Below, in pieces: positions 7,124 through 14,346 of a DNA stretch of 64,000 nt. Source of the DNA: Streptomyces sp. B1I3 (GTDB taxonomy: Bacteria; Actinomycetota; Actinomycetes; Streptomycetales; Streptomycetaceae); contig NZ_JAUSYD010000001.1 in NCBI RefSeq assembly GCF_030816615.1, positions 496,001 through 560,000 of the forward strand. Direction: 5' to 3'. The translations under genes were made by a program, and so were the position numbers. The notes beneath the pieces were generated by a model. That model did not search any database and was not told the DNA's origin. It was given only the letters and a program-made list of their open reading frames with translations. The number at the start of each line of letters is the position of its first letter. Position 1 is the first letter of the stretch.

Positions 7124-7293
7124 CAGGTCACCCTCCGTCCGGTGCGGATGCTGCCGTCAGGGGCCAGGTGCCCATCGGCGCCGGCGAGGAGGCGTACCGC
7201 CCGGCCGATGACGGCAACGGGTGACTGGCCGCGGTATAGGCGGAGCAGCCGGGATGTGTCGGGGTCGAGGCGGACGGTCAGGGGGCGGATCAC
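7123..7293 (-). CDS. Small hypothetical protein, 56 aa (ribbon-helix-helix-like start)
   Basis: GTG at 7293 overlaps the upstream stop. The product begins MIRPLTVRLDPDTSRLLRLY, whose strand-then-helix start resembles ribbon-helix-helix DNA-binding proteins, followed by a short helix (AVIGRAVRLLAGA). The RHH reading is tentative. Confidence 0.5.
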   Translation of the reverse strand: MIRPLTVRLDPDTSRLLRLYRGQSPVAVIGRAVRLLAGADGHLAPDGSIRTGRRVT

Positions 7294-7682
7294 TGGGCCT
7301 CCTCGACGCTCGGGTGCGTGTAGGTGATCGGTTTGCCGAGTTGGCGGGCGTAGGCGATCTCGCTGCGGGTGCTGTCGCCGATGTAGTCGCCGACGACGAT
7401 GACCCGGTTGGCCAATCGGATCTTCTGCCGGTGCTGGTCGTCGAGGCGGACCTTCAGCGCTTCGGCCTCGACGGGGTCGGCCCACAACGGGTGCTGGATC
7501 TTCATGTTGCAGTCGGGCTTGAGGACGGCGCTGCCGCGGAGCACGGACTCCTGGATCGCGACCTCGGCCATCAGCTCGGCGAACCGCATGCTGCCGCACA
7601 GGACGACGACGTCCTTGATGCCCAGGCCGGCTTTGCCTTCGGCGAGCTTCTCTGCGGCGGTAATGAGCTGCGGGTACGGCAT
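7290..7682 (-). CDS. Nucleoside 2-deoxyribosyltransferase-like / DUF4406-like protein
   Basis: 130 aa, ATG with GAAGGAG upstream. The motif series VVVLCGSMRF at about 25-34, then LDDQHRQKIRLANRVIVVGD and YIGDSTRSEIAYARQLGKPI is the deoxyribosyltransferase/DUF4406 Rossmann-like fold that handles deoxynucleosides or deoxynucleotides. In phages such proteins adjust nucleotide pools or sense modified nucleotides. It is preceded by a 75-nt gap with a hairpin and opens a five-gene coupled run. Confidence 0.7.
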   Translation of the reverse strand: MPYPQLITAAEKLAEGKAGLGIKDVVVLCGSMRFAELMAEVAIQESVLRGSAVLKPDCNMKIQHPLWADPVEAEALKVRLDDQHRQKIRLANRVIVVGDYIGDSTRSEIAYARQLGKPITYTHPSVEEAQ

Positions 7683-7721
7683 GTGGATCTCCTTCGGGTT
7701 GTGTGCTTGGGTGGCGGACGC

Positions 7722-7746
7722 CCGCCCCGGATTGACCCCGGGGCGG
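7722..7746. repeat. Intergenic hairpin (leftward operon)
   Basis: CCGCCCCGG (7722-7730) pairs with CCGGGGCGG (7738-7746) around ATTGACC. It lies just downstream of the stop at 7758 and upstream of the SD for the gene at 7682. One of several such gap hairpins. Confidence 0.6.
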
Positions 7747-7757
7747 CCGGCCGGCGT

Positions 7758-8333
7758 TCACGGGGTCGGGGGCTGCTGTGGCTGGTCTAGGGCGGATTGG
7801 ATGCGCCCGGCAGCCTGGCCAAGCGCCTGGCCCCACTCGCATTCGCAGGCCGGGTTGTGGTGGGCGAGGAACCCGTCGGCTTGGTCAGCAAGCGCACTGG
7901 TGGCGGCCTGCACCCGGTCGACGGTGGAGCGTGCGGCGACGAGTTGTCCTTCGAGTCCGCGGCATTGCCCGGTGACTGTGGCAAGGGCTTCCCGGAGCTG
8001 GTCCCGCTCGTACCGCAGCTGGATCATCTCGGCGTCGCGGACCGCCATCACGACATCCGTCTCGGCCTGGACCGGGCGGGTGTGGTGCTGCTCGCACATG
8101 CGGCGGGAGTCGATGCACTGCCCGGCGGTGAGCCGGGTGACCTCGGCCTCGGCCTGGCTGGCCCGGAGTTCGGCGGACTCTGCGCGGCCTCGCCATCGGC
8201 GGATCGTCTCGGCGTCGTGCTCGATGCGGTGGTGGAGGTTCGGCAGCGTCGTCCGGTCGAGGAAGTCGAGCCGTTCGTACAGGGCGTCGAGCTGGTCGCT
8301 GGTGAGGTCGTCGAGCGAGATGCGCTCGGTCAT
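7758..8333 (-). CDS. Coiled-coil phage protein, 191 aa
   Basis: ATG at 8333 overlaps the upstream stop (ATGA). The product begins MTERISLDDLTSDQLDALYE and is dominated by heptad-like helices from about 20 to 150 (RIEHDAETIRRWRGRAESAEL, LRYERDQLREALATV). The end includes PACECEWGQA, a CxC. Such Leu/Ala-spaced coiled-coil proteins are frequent near replication genes of Streptomyces phages. Function unknown. Confidence 0.6.
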   Translation of the reverse strand: MTERISLDDLTSDQLDALYERLDFLDRTTLPNLHHRIEHDAETIRRWRGRAESAELRASQAEAEVTRLTAGQCIDSRRMCEQHHTRPVQAETDVVMAVRDAEMIQLRYERDQLREALATVTGQCRGLEGQLVAARSTVDRVQAATSALADQADGFLAHHNPACECEWGQALGQAAGRIQSALDQPQQPPTP

Positions 8334-8866
8334 CGGGTCGGCTCCTCGGCGGCCATGCGCTTGAACTTCTCCAGGGCGGCGTGGTCCTCGTCGGTGAACC
8401 CGTCGGTCGAGACCATCTCGTCGAACGCGAGGTCCAGAGCGAAGGTGAGGAACTGGCGTTCGGCGGCCGTGAGCGCCTCGACCTCCGGCTCCTCGGTCAC
8501 GGAGGGGGCGGGCTGCTCCAGTGCGTCCACGACCCGCTGCCCCGTCTCGGCGTACAGGCCGCGCGCCGCTTCCCGGACCTGCTCCATGGCTGCGTCGTGG
8601 GAGTAGCGCCGGTAGTCGGTGGGCTCCATGCCGAGGGCGGCGGCCTTGCCGGCGGTCGTCACGGCGGGGGCGGGCTGCTGCGCCTCGTGCTCGTCGAGGA
8701 TTCCCCGGGCGACAGCAATCGCCGGGTGGGTGATCGTGGCGACCAGTCCGGCGTCCCCGGCCGGGTGGTGGTCGGCGGCGTCGGCGAGCGTGGCCAGCAA
8801 GGTGGCGAGCGCCCGGTCCGGGGTGCGGGCGGCGGCCTGGCGGAGGGTGCGGGCGGGGGTGGTCAT
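8330..8866 (-). CDS. Hypothetical phage protein, 178 aa
   Basis: ATG at 8866 overlaps the stop of the upstream gene. The product begins MTTPARTLRQAAARTPDR, is Ala-rich and mostly helical, and its C-terminal third is acidic (LTAAERQFLTFALDLAFDEM). No conserved catalytic pattern is visible. Coupled to neighbours on both sides. Confidence 0.6.
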   Translation of the reverse strand: MTTPARTLRQAAARTPDRALATLLATLADAADHHPAGDAGLVATITHPAIAVARGILDEHEAQQPAPAVTTAGKAAALGMEPTDYRRYSHDAAMEQVREAARGLYAETGQRVVDALEQPAPSVTEEPEVEALTAAERQFLTFALDLAFDEMVSTDGFTDEDHAALEKFKRMAAEEPTR

Positions 8867-9462
8867 CGGGGGTCTCCCTGCTGCGCCTCGTCGGCCAGGC
8901 GGCGGAGCTCGGCGGCGCGCTCACGGATGGCGTCCCACGGGGCCCCTGTGCCGAGGCCGAGCGCCTCGGAAAGGGCCAGACGGTGCATCTCGGTCATGAT
9001 CAGGTCGGCTTTGGCGGTGGGGCTCGGCCACGACACCCACGGGTACTCGGTCGTGCTCTGGCACTGCCTGGGGTGCCCAACCGGCAGCACGCAGCGCATG
9101 ATCTCGCCGGAGTAGGTCGGCTGGGAGAGGCTGCCGCACGGCTCGGCAGGGGCGGATGTGGGCAGAACGGCCAGGACCGCGACGGCGGCGGCCACCGCGT
9201 TGCACTCGTCGCCGTCCCAGTCGGTGAGCGGCCAGAGCACAGCGGCAATGCGGTCGCGGAGATCGGCGTCAACAGGCACCTCGGTCTCCGGGAGCGCGGT
9301 CACGGTGCCGAGGACCTGCCGGGCCACCGTGAGGGCGGGCGCGGGCAGGACGGACAGGACCGCGTCGGCAATCTCGCCTGGCGTGGCATCTCCCAGACGC
9401 TCGGTTCCGGGCGGGTGGCGGAACAATGCGGCAATGCGGTCACGGAGCTGGTCGGTGGTCAT
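8863..9462 (-). CDS. Hypothetical phage protein with repeated DQLRDRIA-type motif, 199 aa
   Basis: ATG at 9462 with AGGAGGGGAC directly upstream. The helix TTDQLRDRIAALF (residues 2-14) is echoed at about 66-80 by DADLRDRIAAVLWPL, an internal repeat common in Streptomyces phage early proteins. A CxxPVGHxxxC segment (MRCVLPVGHPRQC) in the middle may bind zinc. Function unknown. Confidence 0.6.
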   Translation of the reverse strand: MTTDQLRDRIAALFRHPPGTERLGDATPGEIADAVLSVLPAPALTVARQVLGTVTALPETEVPVDADLRDRIAAVLWPLTDWDGDECNAVAAAVAVLAVLPTSAPAEPCGSLSQPTYSGEIMRCVLPVGHPRQCQSTTEYPWVSWPSPTAKADLIMTEMHRLALSEALGLGTGAPWDAIRERAAELRRLADEAQQGDPR

Positions 9463-9504
9463 GTCCCCTCCTGGGGTGATGTTTGAGTGGTGGGATGCTG
9501 GGGT

Positions 9505-9541
9505 GGCCGGCCCCGCCGAACTGCAATCGGCGGGACCGGCC
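9505..9541. repeat. Intergenic hairpin (leftward operon)
   Basis: GGCCGGCCCCGCCG (9505-9518) and CGGCGGGACCGGCC (9528-9541) pair over 14 bp with one mismatch and a 9-nt loop. It lies between the stop at 9551 and the start at 9462. Confidence 0.65.
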
Positions 9542-9550
9542 GTCATGCGT

Positions 9551-9820
9551 TCAGCGGAAGTTGTCCGGCAGGACATCGGGCACGCGCGCCATCGCGTCAG
9601 TGACGAACCGCGCCGGAAGCACGCGAATGCTGCCGTTGATCTCCCTCGTGGCGGCCTTGGCGTTCAGGCACTCCAGTTCGGGGCGGATCACGGCGAGTGC
9701 GGCGCCGGCCATGTCAAGGCGGACGCCAAGGCCGAGAACAACGTTTCGGCCGTTCTCGTCCTGTCGGATCGGCACGTCCGCGAGGGCGCGGGCGATGCGG
9801 TCAAGCAGGGTCTCGGTCAC
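9551..9820 (-). CDS. Hypothetical phage protein, 89 aa
   Basis: GTG at 9820 with GAGGAGA 4 nt upstream. The product begins MTETLLDRIARALADVPI, resembling the helical start of the 199-aa neighbour. It then has a small alpha/beta body (NVVLGLGVRLDMAGAALAVIRP). No family is recognised. Its leader contains the CACCACAC...AGGAGACA pattern shared by other non-coupled starts in this operon. Confidence 0.6.
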   Translation of the reverse strand: MTETLLDRIARALADVPIRQDENGRNVVLGLGVRLDMAGAALAVIRPELECLNAKAATREINGSIRVLPARFVTDAMARVPDVLPDNFR

Positions 9821-9894
9821 GGTGTCTCCTCGTGTGGTGGTGTGCGGGGTGGCTGGCCCGGGACGCGCGGTGAACACGCCCCGGGACGGCGGGG

Positions 9895-10488
9895 TCAGGC
9901 GGCGGGGTCGCAGGCGCAGCAGCGGGGCGAGCAGCCGCAGGCGTTGCACGCGGTCACTGACGGGAGCGGGAACCCGGCCTTCGCCAGCTCCTCGATGAGG
10001 ACGTCCCGGCCTTCGCTGCTGTCCGCCCACTCGTCGACGAGCCGGAGTACCTCGTCCCGCTGCCGCTCGGCCTGCTGACGGAACTCGTGGGGCGTCGGCC
10101 GTTCCCGGCGGCGGACGGTGACGGTGAACGCGTCGCCGTTGGCCCGGTCGGTCATCTCCATCTCGACGTAGTTCGAGGCGCCGTGGCCGTCGAGGCAGCC
10201 CCGCATCCCCGCGGCGAAGATGGTCACCATCTCGGTGGCCTCGGCGAGTTCCAGGGTGGCGACGCCGTCGCGGATGGTGAGGGAGCGCATCATCGTGCCG
10301 TCGACGAGGATCTCGGCGGCGAGTTCACCGAGCGAGTCCAGGGCGATGTCGGCGGCGAGGCCGAGGTTGGGCTTCCGTCCGGGACGGCGCCACGCGGGCC
10401 ACGTCTCGGTGAGCCGGGCTTCGATGAGGTTCCGGGTCCGGGTGCGGCGCTCCTCGCGCTGCTCCTCGGTGAGCTCGGTCAGGGCCAT
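9895..10488 (-). CDS. Hypothetical phage protein with Cys-rich C terminus, 197 aa
   Basis: ATG at 10488 with AGGAGAC upstream. The first 130 residues are a mixed alpha/beta domain (PNLGLAADIALDSLGELAAEIL, MTDRANGDAFTVTVRRRE). The end ACNACGCSPRCCACDP holds six Cys in 13 residues and probably binds zinc or an iron-sulfur centre. No family is recognised. Confidence 0.6.
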   Translation of the reverse strand: MALTELTEEQREERRTRTRNLIEARLTETWPAWRRPGRKPNLGLAADIALDSLGELAAEILVDGTMMRSLTIRDGVATLELAEATEMVTIFAAGMRGCLDGHGASNYVEMEMTDRANGDAFTVTVRRRERPTPHEFRQQAERQRDEVLRLVDEWADSSEGRDVLIEELAKAGFPLPSVTACNACGCSPRCCACDPAA

Positions 10489-10528
10489 CGTCTTGTCTCC
10501 TGTGCGTGTGGTGGACACTGGGCGGGAG

Positions 10529-10565
10529 GGGCGGCCCTGCCTGTTAGTGGCAGGCAGGGCCGCCC
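10529..10565. repeat. Intergenic hairpin (leftward operon)
   Basis: GGGCGGCCCTGCCTG (10529-10543) and CAGGCAGGGCCGCCC (10551-10565) form a perfect 15-bp stem with a 7-nt loop. It lies between the stop at 10575 and the start at 10488. Confidence 0.75.
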
Positions 10566-10574
10566 TGTGGTGCG

Positions 10575-11156
10575 TCACGGGGTGGGGGCGGCCTGCGCGG
10601 TGCAGTCGGTCCAGGCGACGACCGGCGGCAGGTCCGAGGTCTCCGGGTCCGGGGAGCAGCCGAGGCAGATCTCCATCTCCCGCATGTGGGAGCAGGTCGT
10701 CTTGCCGGGGAGCTCGGCGCCGTCGTCGTTGAAGAACTCCTCGCACTCGCGCTCGAGGCATTCAAGGCTGCCGACGTCGGCAATGCCGGGCTTGTGCGCG
10801 GTGGTGGCGGAGGCAGGGCGGGGACGGGCGTGGTCCCGGTCGCGGCAGGAGGCCCACGGGACCATCTCGCCGTCCTCGGACGAGCAGGCACCGCACGCCT
10901 CACCGGCGGGCGCGTCAAGGCAGATGTACACGTCCTGCGGGCTGCCCGTGTGGCGGTCGGCCCAGATGTCCCAGGCGTCGCTCTCCCGGTCGGGCTCGGC
11001 GCCGTGGGGGCAGTGGTCGCTTCCGACCTCGTGGAACCAGTTCTCGGGCTGGTGGTCAGTGGTCATGTCGCTCCTGGTGAGGTCGAGTTGTCCGGGGATG
11101 GGGTCGGGCGCCGGCTGGTCGAGGAGCGCCCGGGTGCGGTCGAGGGCGGTCGTCAC
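10575..11156 (-). CDS. Cys-rich hypothetical phage protein, 193 aa
   Basis: GTG at 11156 overlaps the upstream stop. An internal ATG at 11066 (MTTDHQPENWF, with GGAG 4 nt away) is an alternative start. About a dozen Cys and several His are scattered through the chain (DHCPHG, GEACGACSSEDGE, SLECLERECEEF, MEICLGC), suggesting two zinc knuckles. No recognised family. Confidence 0.55.
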   Translation of the reverse strand: MTTALDRTRALLDQPAPDPIPGQLDLTRSDMTTDHQPENWFHEVGSDHCPHGAEPDRESDAWDIWADRHTGSPQDVYICLDAPAGEACGACSSEDGEMVPWASCRDRDHARPRPASATTAHKPGIADVGSLECLERECEEFFNDDGAELPGKTTCSHMREMEICLGCSPDPETSDLPPVVAWTDCTAQAAPTP

Positions 11157-11344
11157 GCGGCGGCTCCGGATCGGGTGACGGGAAAACGGCGAGGCCCTGT
11201 GTGGCCGCCTACGGGGTCAGGGCGGGGTTGGTGGCGCCCGGCCCCACCCGGAGGGGTGTTCGCCCCACACGCGGCCACAGGGAGGCGCAGGCGCGGATAC
11301 CCGGCCAACCGGTCCCCCAAGGCGATTCCCGTTGCGCGCATCAC
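11153..11344 (-). CDS. Possible small protein between coupled genes, 63 aa
   Basis: The frame starts with GTG overlapping the stop of the nuclease gene and ends overlapping the GTG of the next gene, so position favours it. The sequence is Gly/Pro/Arg-rich (GANTPPGGAGRHQPRPDPVGG) and unconvincing as a fold. The DNA also contains long imperfect complementary arms (about 11195-11210 and 11270-11285), so the segment may instead be a structured spacer. Confidence 0.4.
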   Translation of the reverse strand: MMRATGIALGDRLAGYPRLRLPVAACGANTPPGGAGRHQPRPDPVGGHTGPRRFPVTRSGAAA

Positions 11345-12084
11345 GCCGCGTCCTCGCCGTCACCTACGGGCTTTGGTCCCTTGATCCGCCGGAACTCAAG
11401 CTCGGACGCGCCAGCCTGGTAACCCATGCAGCCGGCAAGAGGTCCGCGGCAGGCCCGGCATTGAGACGACTCGAACCAGGTGCCGCGGTCACAGTCAGCG
11501 CAGCGGGTGAGCCACAGAGCACGGTCTCGGGTAGACGACCAGTTCGGGTGACCACCGTGACGTTTGCTGGCCCTGGCCATTGCCCGGTAGTTGATGTTCT
11601 CGCTGTCGTTGAAGCGCGGGTCGGACCACGGGTCGTAGGGCCGGGGCGGGTGGCCGATGACGACGAGTTCACCACCGGGCCAGTCACAGGTGCAGGCGTA
11701 GGCATTGCAGTCGCAGGCCAGGATCTGCCCGAACTCGACAGCCTTCTCGATCCGCGGGACTCCAGTGCCCTTGACCTCAAGCCACGCCCCGATCTCGGGG
11801 AGCTTGAAGTCGGGGATGTACGTGACCCCGGACGGCAGAGTGATCGTCTCGGGCTCGTACTCCCAGACAATGTCCAGCGTGTCGAGGGTCGCCGCCCAGG
11901 ACGCCTCGAGGGCGGACCGGAAGGTGGTGCCGCCGTACCAGGTGGGCAACGCCTCGATCGTCATGTCGCCGTCGAGGGCGCCGGGCTGGCCAGGGACGTG
12001 GTTGGCGCGTGCAACCTGCTGGTGCAGGGTTCGCTCGACCGCTTCGCCGGCGAGGGTCGTGTGCCAATCCTTTTGGATGCTCAC
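11341..12084 (-). CDS. PD-(D/E)XK nuclease with C-terminal zinc ribbon
   Basis: 247 aa from the GTG at 12084, which overlaps the helicase stop (GTGA). After a helical N terminus, residues 52-106 carry the nuclease core: FRSALEASWAATLD with Glu 60, then YIPDF (Asp 92) and WLEVKG (Glu 103, Lys 105). A Cys-rich segment follows (ILACDCNAYACTCDWPGG). A C-terminal ribbon CADC...CRAC precedes the end. The fold matches TnsA/Vsr-like phage nucleases. A role in replication or recombination intermediate processing is inferred from its place next to the helicase. Confidence 0.75.
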   Translation of the reverse strand: MSIQKDWHTTLAGEAVERTLHQQVARANHVPGQPGALDGDMTIEALPTWYGGTTFRSALEASWAATLDTLDIVWEYEPETITLPSGVTYIPDFKLPEIGAWLEVKGTGVPRIEKAVEFGQILACDCNAYACTCDWPGGELVVIGHPPRPYDPWSDPRFNDSENINYRAMARASKRHGGHPNWSSTRDRALWLTRCADCDRGTWFESSQCRACRGPLAGCMGYQAGASELEFRRIKGPKPVGDGEDAA

Positions 12085-13418
12085 CAGATCGCTCCTGTCG
12101 GGGAATAGCCGGTGTATTCGTCGGCGTCGATGGGCTTGTACGAGGTCCAGGGCCAGCGCTCGCCCTGCTTGATGAACTGGGGCCAGTCCCGCTCGTCGCG
12201 CATTCCGCGCCAGGGGACGACTCGCCGCCCGCGGGCGCCTTCGGTGTTCTGTGCGGACTTCTCGTCCTCGACGGGGCGAAGGCCGAATCCGAACTCGGGC
12301 CAGCGCATCCACAGCGAGGAGCCGAGGGGGCGCAGCGAGCGGGGGCCCATGTTGTTGCCGTGGGGGGCGTGGGCTTCCATGAGCACGGCGCAGCGTGCGG
12401 TGGACCGGGCTTCGTCGATGACGACGGACACCTTGCGGGCGAGCTCTTCGTCATTCGGGTTCCCGGCGTGGAGCCGGTAGACGGGGCCGATGATCAGGAT
12501 GTCGGGGTCGAGCTTCTCGACGCGGCGCATCATCCAGGCCCGGTCTTGCGGGCGGGTCAGGTCGAGGCCTTCGGGCCGGCATTCGATGTGGAACTGGCCG
12601 CGGGCAACGTCCTGCTTGATGTGCGCGGCGGCCTCGAGCAGGGGCCGGAACTTGCGGCGGGAGGCGGCGGCCCCGTTCTCGCAGTCGAGGGTGAGGACCT
12701 TGACCGGGTCGATGGTGTCCCACGTCTTGAACGGGTGGACGCCGGCGGCCATGGCGACGGCCATCTGCCGGAGCAGGGTGGACTTACCACCGCCTTCGGA
12801 CGCGGTGAGGATCAGCCGATCATGGCGCTCGAGGAGCCCGGGCACCAGCCAGTCGTAGGTGTCTTCGTGCTGGACGAAGTCGAGGATGTCCTCGGTGGGG
12901 AGGTCTTCGGCGGCCATGCCGCGGTCGCGGAGGTCGCGGGTGAGGGTGACGGCCCGTTCGACGAGGTCGGCGGTGGCGCTATCGGCGCTATACCCCATTT
13001 GTACGAGGGAGGTGCCGAGCTCGATGAGCGCCCGCCGCAGAGAGCGGTCCTGGACGATGTCGGCGTAGTAATCGGCGTTCGCCCAGGTGGGTACGGCGCT
13101 AACGAGTTCGGACAGGTACTGCCAGCCGCCGGTGCGGGTCGAGTCGCCGCGGTCCGCGAGGTACTTGCTGAGGGTGATCGGGTCGACGGGCTGTTGGGCC
13201 CCGTGCATCTCGCGGATCGCGCTGAAGATCGTGGCGTGGGCCGGCTTGTAGAACGCGGCCGTGTCCACGATCTCAAGGACAAGGGCGCGAGCTACCGGGG
13301 AGAGCATGCAGCTGCCGAGGACGGACATCTCGGCGGCGACATCGTGGGGTGGGGTGCGTTCGAAGACGGTGCCTTCGAGGGCGTCAAGGTCTTCGGGTGC
13401 GTACTGGTCGGTGGTCAT
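12081..13418 (-). CDS. Replicative DnaB/RepA-type helicase
   Basis: 445 aa. Residues about 22-135 form the DnaB N-terminal helical domain (PHDVAAEMSVLGSCML... SVPTWANADYYADIV). Residues 185-400 form a RecA-like ATPase with Walker A SEGGGKST at 207-214 and a Walker B region near 305 (DPDILIIGPV). It would act as the replicative helicase loaded at the phage origin. The ATG directly abuts the TAA of the initiator-like gene, so loader or initiator and helicase are made together, as lambda O and P or phage DnaB cassettes are. Confidence 0.85.
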   Translation of the reverse strand: MTTDQYAPEDLDALEGTVFERTPPHDVAAEMSVLGSCMLSPVARALVLEIVDTAAFYKPAHATIFSAIREMHGAQQPVDPITLSKYLADRGDSTRTGGWQYLSELVSAVPTWANADYYADIVQDRSLRRALIELGTSLVQMGYSADSATADLVERAVTLTRDLRDRGMAAEDLPTEDILDFVQHEDTYDWLVPGLLERHDRLILTASEGGGKSTLLRQMAVAMAAGVHPFKTWDTIDPVKVLTLDCENGAAASRRKFRPLLEAAAHIKQDVARGQFHIECRPEGLDLTRPQDRAWMMRRVEKLDPDILIIGPVYRLHAGNPNDEELARKVSVVIDEARSTARCAVLMEAHAPHGNNMGPRSLRPLGSSLWMRWPEFGFGLRPVEDEKSAQNTEGARGRRVVPWRGMRDERDWPQFIKQGERWPWTSYKPIDADEYTGYSPTGAIW

Positions 13419-14249
13419 TTAGAAAATGCCTCGCTCTTCGGGGCTTTGGCCCACGGCTCGAAGGTGGGGCCGCGGTGTGTGTACTGGGGTGCCGGCGGCG
13501 GGCTTGGGCGGGAGTTCGCTCCAGCCGCGCATGAAGTACTTCGCTGAGTCGATTGGTGCCGGCGAGCGGTCGACGGTGCGGCGGGCGTACTCGACGAGGG
13601 CCGGGGTGCCGCATTTGCTGATGAGCGCCAAGACCGGGAACCAGCCGTTGCCGACGAAGGGCCAGCGGACGATGACGCCGCTTGCGGTCATGCTGTCGAC
13701 GAGGGGTCGGGCTGTGTCCGGGATGCCGTAGGAGGCGTCGGGTGCGGGCTCCTCCGGCCGTTCGGGTCGCGCCTCTTGCTTGCTGGGTGATGGGAATGGG
13801 GAGTGTGGGCCTGATTCCGGCCCACTAGAGGGCCTGATTCCGGCCCACTCTGGGCCTGATTCCGGCCCACTAGCGTGATCATGGTCGGGGCCTAGTGGGC
13901 CTGATTCCGCCCCACTAGGACGGGTGTCACGGGGGGCTAGTGGGCCTGATTCCGGCCCACTAGCGACGGAGGGGCGGATGAATCCGACCGCCTTCGGAAG
14001 GCAGTAGAGGGACGAGCGCGTCCCCTTCCCCTGCTCCACGATCTGAAGCTCACCGCTCTCCGCTGCCGCCTTCACAGCCGCCTTGACGACCGAGCGAGAG
14101 GCGTTCAGTGCCGGAGTGAAGTCCGCGTAGCTCAGCCGAACCTCACAGGCAGAGGTACGCACCTGGTCCGCCACGAAGAGCACAGCAAGCCGGGCGTTAC
14201 CCCTCGTCTGAGAGTGGTTCCACACCCAGTGCATGGCGTCCAACGTCAC
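13419..14249 (-). CDS. Helix-turn-helix replication initiator-like protein with iterons in its gene
   Basis: 276 aa. Residues 1-90 are a winged helix (MHWVWNHSQTRGNARLAVLF, ALNASRSVVKAAVKAAAESG). Residues 95-165 are a low-complexity linker of SGPESGP units. Residues 175-260 form a C-terminal helical domain (RPLVDSMTASGVIVRWPFVG, YARRTVDRSPAPIDSAKYFM). It is directly upstream of the DnaB-type helicase. The linker is encoded by palindromic DNA repeats, as in lambda O where the origin lies inside the initiator gene. Function as origin-binding initiator is inferred from architecture and context. Confidence 0.7.
   Translation of the reverse strand: MTLDAMHWVWNHSQTRGNARLAVLFVADQVRTSACEVRLSYADFTPALNASRSVVKAAVKAAAESGELQIVEQGKGTRSSLYCLPKAVGFIRPSVASGPESGPLAPRDTRPSGAESGPLGPDHDHASGPESGPEWAGIRPSSGPESGPHSPFPSPSKQEARPERPEEPAPDASYGIPDTARPLVDSMTASGVIVRWPFVGNGWFPVLALISKCGTPALVEYARRTVDRSPAPIDSAKYFMRGWSELPPKPAAGTPVHTPRPHLRAVGQSPEERGIF
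13805..13964. repeat. Five palindromic iterons, candidate phage replication origin
   Basis: Each unit has arms TAGTGGGCC and GGCCCACTA separated by TGATTCC, sometimes with trimmed arms. Cores start at 13807, 13830, 13852, 13897 and 13942, a spacing of 23, 22, 45 and 45 bp, so the copies are phased in multiples of about 22.5 bp. Copy 4 has one change (CGCCCC). They lie inside the initiator-like gene, upstream of the helicase gene, and are the strongest origin candidate in the window. Confidence 0.75.
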
Positions 14250-14346
14250 GGCGGTCTTCTTTCGAGCGGGGTACGGATGGGTCTGCCGGTCGCAGCTCGT
14301 GGGCTGCGGTCAGGTCAGGTGGGGGCCGGTATCGGCCCGGGGCGGG

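Noticed and set aside
10575..11344. Noncoding structured RNA instead of the 63-aa frame
   Set aside because: The imperfect complementary arms have bulges and a long loop and no known RNA family fits; left as a low-confidence gene.
12009..13547. 512-codon open frame on the plus strand over the helicase gene
   Set aside because: The minus strand carries clear DnaB motifs including Walker A; the plus frame is a GC shadow.
13805..13964. CRISPR array
   Set aside because: The spacing between repeats is 2-25 bp, the units are inverted repeats inside a coding gene and no cas genes are near. Iterons explain it better.
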